A stretch of 8,634 nt of DNA from Agrobacterium fabrum (GTDB lineage: Bacteria > Pseudomonadota > Alphaproteobacteria > Rhizobiales > Rhizobiaceae): contig QFOL01000161.1 of the NCBI GenBank assembly GCA_003241215.1, forward strand, positions 1 to 8,634. Direction: 5' to 3'. The notes beneath the pieces were generated by a model, which saw only the letters and a list, made by a program, of their open reading frames with translations, had not been told where the DNA came from and ran no database searches. A program made the translations under genes and the position numbers. Below are positions 6,626 through 8,634 of this stretch, piece by piece; position 1 is the stretch's first letter; every line of letters begins with the position of its first letter.

Positions 6626-6650
6626 TTTCAAACAGGATGTCGATTGTCAA
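6622..6650 (-). promoter_or_regulatory. Candidate sigma-70 promoter of the regulator-lyase-transporter operon
   Basis: On the minus strand a perfect -35 TTGACA (6650-6645) is followed, after 17 bp, by AATGGT (6627-6622), a 3-of-6 match to the -10 consensus. Transcription would start near 6615, giving a leader of about 48 nt before the chosen regulator start. TATAGG at 6604-6599 is an alternative -10 but has no -35 at a proper distance. Confidence 0.45.
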
Positions 6651-6801
6651 CCGGCAAGCGGCCGTGCGTGCACACCATTCGGTTGGAGTCGCGAAAGAGT
6701 ACCGGGGCAACCGCTCGATACGGAAAAAGGTCGAAACGGGAGATGGCTGAAGTGAAGAGATTAACGTGCCGAAGTACGACGACTGACGGCCGCCGGCCAA
6801 A

Positions 6802-7269
6802 TCACGTCGCACGGGAAACGCCACGCGCCAATGCATCGGCATGCTCGTTGCCGACAGTGCCGGAATGCCCTTTGCACCATTCTACAACCACATGGGGATG
6901 CCGCTCCAGCAGGCTGTCGAGCTGCTGCCAGATTTCCCTGTCGGGGATCGGTCTGCGGCGGGTGCGCTGGTTGGGCGTGATCCGCTTCCAGCCGTTATTG
7001 CGCCAGATCGCCCTATATCGGCGGCAGCCTTCGATGACATGAACGGCATCCGTCCAGAGCGTGACTGCCCGCATCGGCGCTTCGACGGCGATCCACGACA
7101 TTGCATTGAGGACCGCGAGGACCTCGAACGTATTATTCGATATGCCGACCGTCCTGCCTGAGGCGGAGTGGACTTGGTGGCCTGCTTCATGAACCACGAA
7201 CGCCCAACCTCCGGTTCTGGAGGCGTCGTCGAAGGAACCGTCGGTGAAGATGTGAAGCGCATCGCACAT
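6802..7269 (-). CDS. RNase HI-like ribonuclease (type 1 RNase H domain)
   Basis: This 155-residue protein, the same length as E. coli RNase HI, should cut the RNA strand of RNA-DNA hybrids. The catalytic set is complete: Asp10 in IFTDGS, Glu49 in NNTFEVLAV, Asp74 in LWTDAVHVI and Asp144 in NEHADALAR, plus His135 in KGHSG. The segment WRNNGWKR (90-97) to DREIWQQLDSLLERH (110-124) matches the basic-handle region of E. coli RNase HI. The usual glycine/proline-rich first loop (GNPGPGG) is replaced by FDDASRTGG, so it is a divergent member. ATG 7269 was chosen because it sits five residues before the first strand; a longer frame to a TTG at 7338 would run into the terminator. No Shine-Dalgarno is visible; the leader is C-rich (CACCCCCTCTTC). 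It has no functional link to its neighbours and is probably a second RNase H of the genome. Confidence 0.87.
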   Translation of the reverse strand: MCDALHIFTDGSFDDASRTGGWAFVVHEAGHQVHSASGRTVGISNNTFEVLAVLNAMSWIAVEAPMRAVTLWTDAVHVIEGCRRYRAIWRNNGWKRITPNQRTRRRPIPDREIWQQLDSLLERHPHVVVEWCKGHSGTVGNEHADALARGVSRAT

Positions 7270-7330
7270 GAAGAGGGGGTGTAGCACCAATATGGAAATC
7301 GCCAAAGGGAGAGTTCCAGGGCCGTTGCAT

Positions 7331-7369
7331 AAACACAAAAGCAGAGAGGGCGGCGCAAGCCACCCTCTC
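7331..7369 (-). terminator. Rho-independent terminator of the metal ABC transporter operon
   Basis: On the minus strand GAGAGGGTGGC pairs with GCCGCCCTCTC: an 11-bp stem with one G-U wobble and a TTGC loop at 7358-7355. A U-rich tail follows (TGCTTTTGTGTTTAT, 7343-7329). It begins 26 bp after the stop of the metal-binding-protein gene. Stem and tail are both good, so this most likely ends the metal operon and separates it from the RNase H gene. Confidence 0.85.
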
Positions 7370-7395
7370 CCTGACTCACAACGGGTGAACCGAAA

Positions 7396-8412
7396 TTACT
7401 GGCCGAGCACGGCGGCCGTGATCGTCTCGATATTGTGGTTGATCATGTCGATATAGGTCGCAGCCGGGCCGTCGGCGGTCGAAAGCGCGTCGGAATAGAG
7501 CGTGCCGCCAACCTTCAGGCCGGTTTCGCTGGCGATCTGGTCGACCAGCCGCTTGTCGGTGATGTTTTCGACGAAGATCGCCGAGGCCTTGTCGTGCTTC
7601 ACCTGATCCACCAGCTTGGCGACATCGGCGGCCGAGGCTTCGGATTCCGTCGAGATGCCCTCAGGCGCGAGGAAGATCAGGCCATAGGCATGCTCGAAAT
7701 AACCGAAGGCGTCATGCGAGGTGATGATGACGCGCTTTTCCGGCGGGATGGCGGCGATTTCGGTCTTCACCTTCTCGCTCAAGGCGGCAAGCTTGGCGAC
7801 ATAGGCATCCGAATTGGCGGTGTAAGTGGCGCAACCGGCCTTGTCGACCTCGCAAAAGGCGCCGGCAATGTTCTTCACATAGATTTCCGCGTTCTTGATC
7901 GACTGCCAGGCATGGGGGTCGAATTCGCCATGGTGGTGCCCCTCATGGCCGTGGTCGTCCGCTGCGGCGGCCTCGTGCTTGTGGCCGGCTTCTTCCGCCT
8001 TGTGGTCGTGACCTTCCTCTTCTTCCGCTTCCGGATGGGCGTGACCGGCCGGCTCTTCGGAAAGCTTGAGCGGCTCGACACCCTTGGTCAGCTCCACAAC
8101 CGGCGCCTTGGTGCCGCTGGTGTCGATCAGCCGCTTCAGGAATCCTTCGAATTCCAGGCCATTGACCAGCACCACATCCGCCTTGCTGACGGCGACGGCA
8201 TCGGCCGGGCGTGGTTCATAGACATGGGCGTCGCCATCCGGCCCGACCAGCGTAGTGATTTCGACACGGTCGCCGCCGACGTTCTTCGCGAAATCGGCGA
8301 TGATCGAGAAGCTGGCCACGACCTTGAGTTCGGCGGCGGACGCCTGCGCCATCAGAACCGGAGAGAGGCAAAGAAGGCTGACGCCGGTGACCAGGCGGAG
8401 GGTTTTGAACAT
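7396..8412 (-). CDS. aztC: Zinc ABC transporter periplasmic binding protein, AztC-like (cluster A-I)
   Basis: This 338-residue periplasmic metal-binding protein captures Zn (or possibly Mn) for an ABC importer. The signal peptide probably ends at about residue 26 (QASA/AE). Predicted ligands are His63 (DAHVYEPRP), His167 (FDPHAW), His233 (TSHDAF) and Asp308 (YSDAL). The spacing between the last three (66 and 75 residues) matches what I recall for Paracoccus AztC, as do NGLEFEGFL, the cysteine pair Cys187/Cys194 in AFCEVDKAGC, and ENITDKRL. Between the first two ligands is a His/Glu-rich loop (about 119-163) with 11 histidines. The ATG has a strong AAGGAGA site and lies 27 nt after the permease stop. 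A terminator follows directly, so no aztD chaperone gene lies immediately downstream. ZnuA or a Mn-specific homolog is possible, but AztC fits best. Confidence 0.85.
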   Translation of the reverse strand: MFKTLRLVTGVSLLCLSPVLMAQASAAELKVVASFSIIADFAKNVGGDRVEITTLVGPDGDAHVYEPRPADAVAVSKADVVLVNGLEFEGFLKRLIDTSGTKAPVVELTKGVEPLKLSEEPAGHAHPEAEEEEGHDHKAEEAGHKHEAAAADDHGHEGHHHGEFDPHAWQSIKNAEIYVKNIAGAFCEVDKAGCATYTANSDAYVAKLAALSEKVKTEIAAIPPEKRVIITSHDAFGYFEHAYGLIFLAPEGISTESEASAADVAKLVDQVKHDKASAIFVENITDKRLVDQIASETGLKVGGTLYSDALSTADGPAATYIDMINHNIETITAAVLGQ

Positions 8413-8439
8413 GAGGGTTCTCCTTTTCGAACGCTGTTT

Positions 8440-8634
8440 TCAGGCCGTCCTGTGACGGCCGGAACCGAGAAGATCGCTGAGCACGCCGCGCGTGCCGATG
8501 AGGATGGAGAGCGCATAGATGACGCCCGCGGAAAGGATGATCGCCGGGCCTGAAGGCAGCGACGCGTGATAGGACAGAAGCAGGCCGGCAAAGCAGGACA
8601 CCATGCCGATGCCGATGGAGATGAAGCACATGGG
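8440..8634 (-). CDS. aztB: Metal (zinc/manganese) ABC transporter permease, ABC-3 family (C-terminal fragment)
   Basis: Only the last 64 codons are in the window; the gene continues past the right edge. They encode two hydrophobic segments separated by the motif LPSGPAIIL, which is diagnostic of ABC-3 permeases (ZnuB, MntB, AztB). A short basic tail (GRHRTA) follows and the gene ends in TGA. The protein would form the inner-membrane channel for the metal delivered by the binding protein encoded 27 nt downstream. The name aztB rests on the AztC-like partner more than on the fragment itself. The matching ATPase gene is presumably further right, outside the window. Confidence 0.83.
   Translation of the reverse strand, partial: PMCFISIGIGMVSCFAGLLLSYHASLPSGPAIILSAGVIYALSILIGTRGVLSDLLGSGRHRTA
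8443..8460 (-). promoter_or_regulatory. Perfect hairpin at the permease 3' end, before the metal-binding-protein gene
   Basis: GGCCGTC and GACGGCC form a perfect 7-bp stem with a 4-nt loop. It encodes the last residues of the permease and ends directly at its TGA. No U-tract follows on the minus strand. It lies 30 nt before the binding-protein ATG and could protect the downstream mRNA or slow ribosomes at the stop. Function is inferred. Confidence 0.4.

Noticed and set aside
6782..6801. GGCC-rich repeat after the RNase H stop as a terminator
   Set aside because: Only a 4-bp stem with a 3-nt loop and no U-tract, so I do not call it. RNase H transcripts may read towards the regulator gene.
7270..7338. 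N-terminal extension of the RNase H to a TTG start
   Set aside because: It would begin in the U-rich tail of the terminator and add residues not seen in RNase HI; the ATG at 7269 places the first catalytic strand correctly.
7435..8553. Plus-strand open frame of 372 codons
   Set aside because: Antisense to the AztC-like gene. The translation is low-complexity (runs of Val/Phe/Arg from the His-rich loop) and matches no family I know.

Overview
The window is GC-rich, densely coding DNA that looks alphaproteobacterial, most likely Rhizobiales (Agrobacterium/Rhizobium type). This is inferred from the protein families, the Paracoccus-type AztC zinc-binding protein and the tight transporter operons, not from a marker gene. 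Apart from the end of one gene at the left edge, everything reads on the minus strand. I see no rRNA, tRNA, CRISPR array, transposase or phage gene.

Layout, left to right. (1) 2-388 (+): the 3' end of a MalK/UgpC-type sugar ABC transporter ATPase from a different operon. Its stop lies 9 bp from the stop of a convergent paralogous ATPase. (2) 398-6567 (-): a compact six-gene operon, read from right to left. It encodes a FadR/FCD-type GntR regulator, a MetC-like PLP-dependent C-S lyase, a periplasmic sugar-binding protein, two inner-membrane permeases and an ATPase. Most junctions are overlaps or gaps of 3-4 nt with Shine-Dalgarno sequences overlapping the upstream stop. The exception is a 150-bp gap after the binding-protein gene, which holds two stem-loops. 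(3) 6802-7269 (-): a solitary, divergent RNase HI. (4) 7396-8634 (-): the end of a zinc/manganese ABC importer operon, with an ABC-3 permease fragment and an AztC-like metal-binding protein, closed by a good intrinsic terminator at about 7331-7369.

How the genes fit together. The six-gene operon reads as a self-contained uptake, catabolism and control unit. The binding protein, permeases and ATPase form a complete CUT1 importer. The lyase is the only enzyme, and the regulator gene comes first behind a promoter that overlaps a plausible self-operator. Pairing a carbohydrate-type importer with a carbon-sulfur lyase suggests a sulfur-containing glycoconjugate or related thioether as substrate. 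That is the most interesting hypothesis here, and the sequence alone cannot prove it. The metal operon would supply periplasmic zinc capture and import, with a His/Glu-rich loop in the binding protein.
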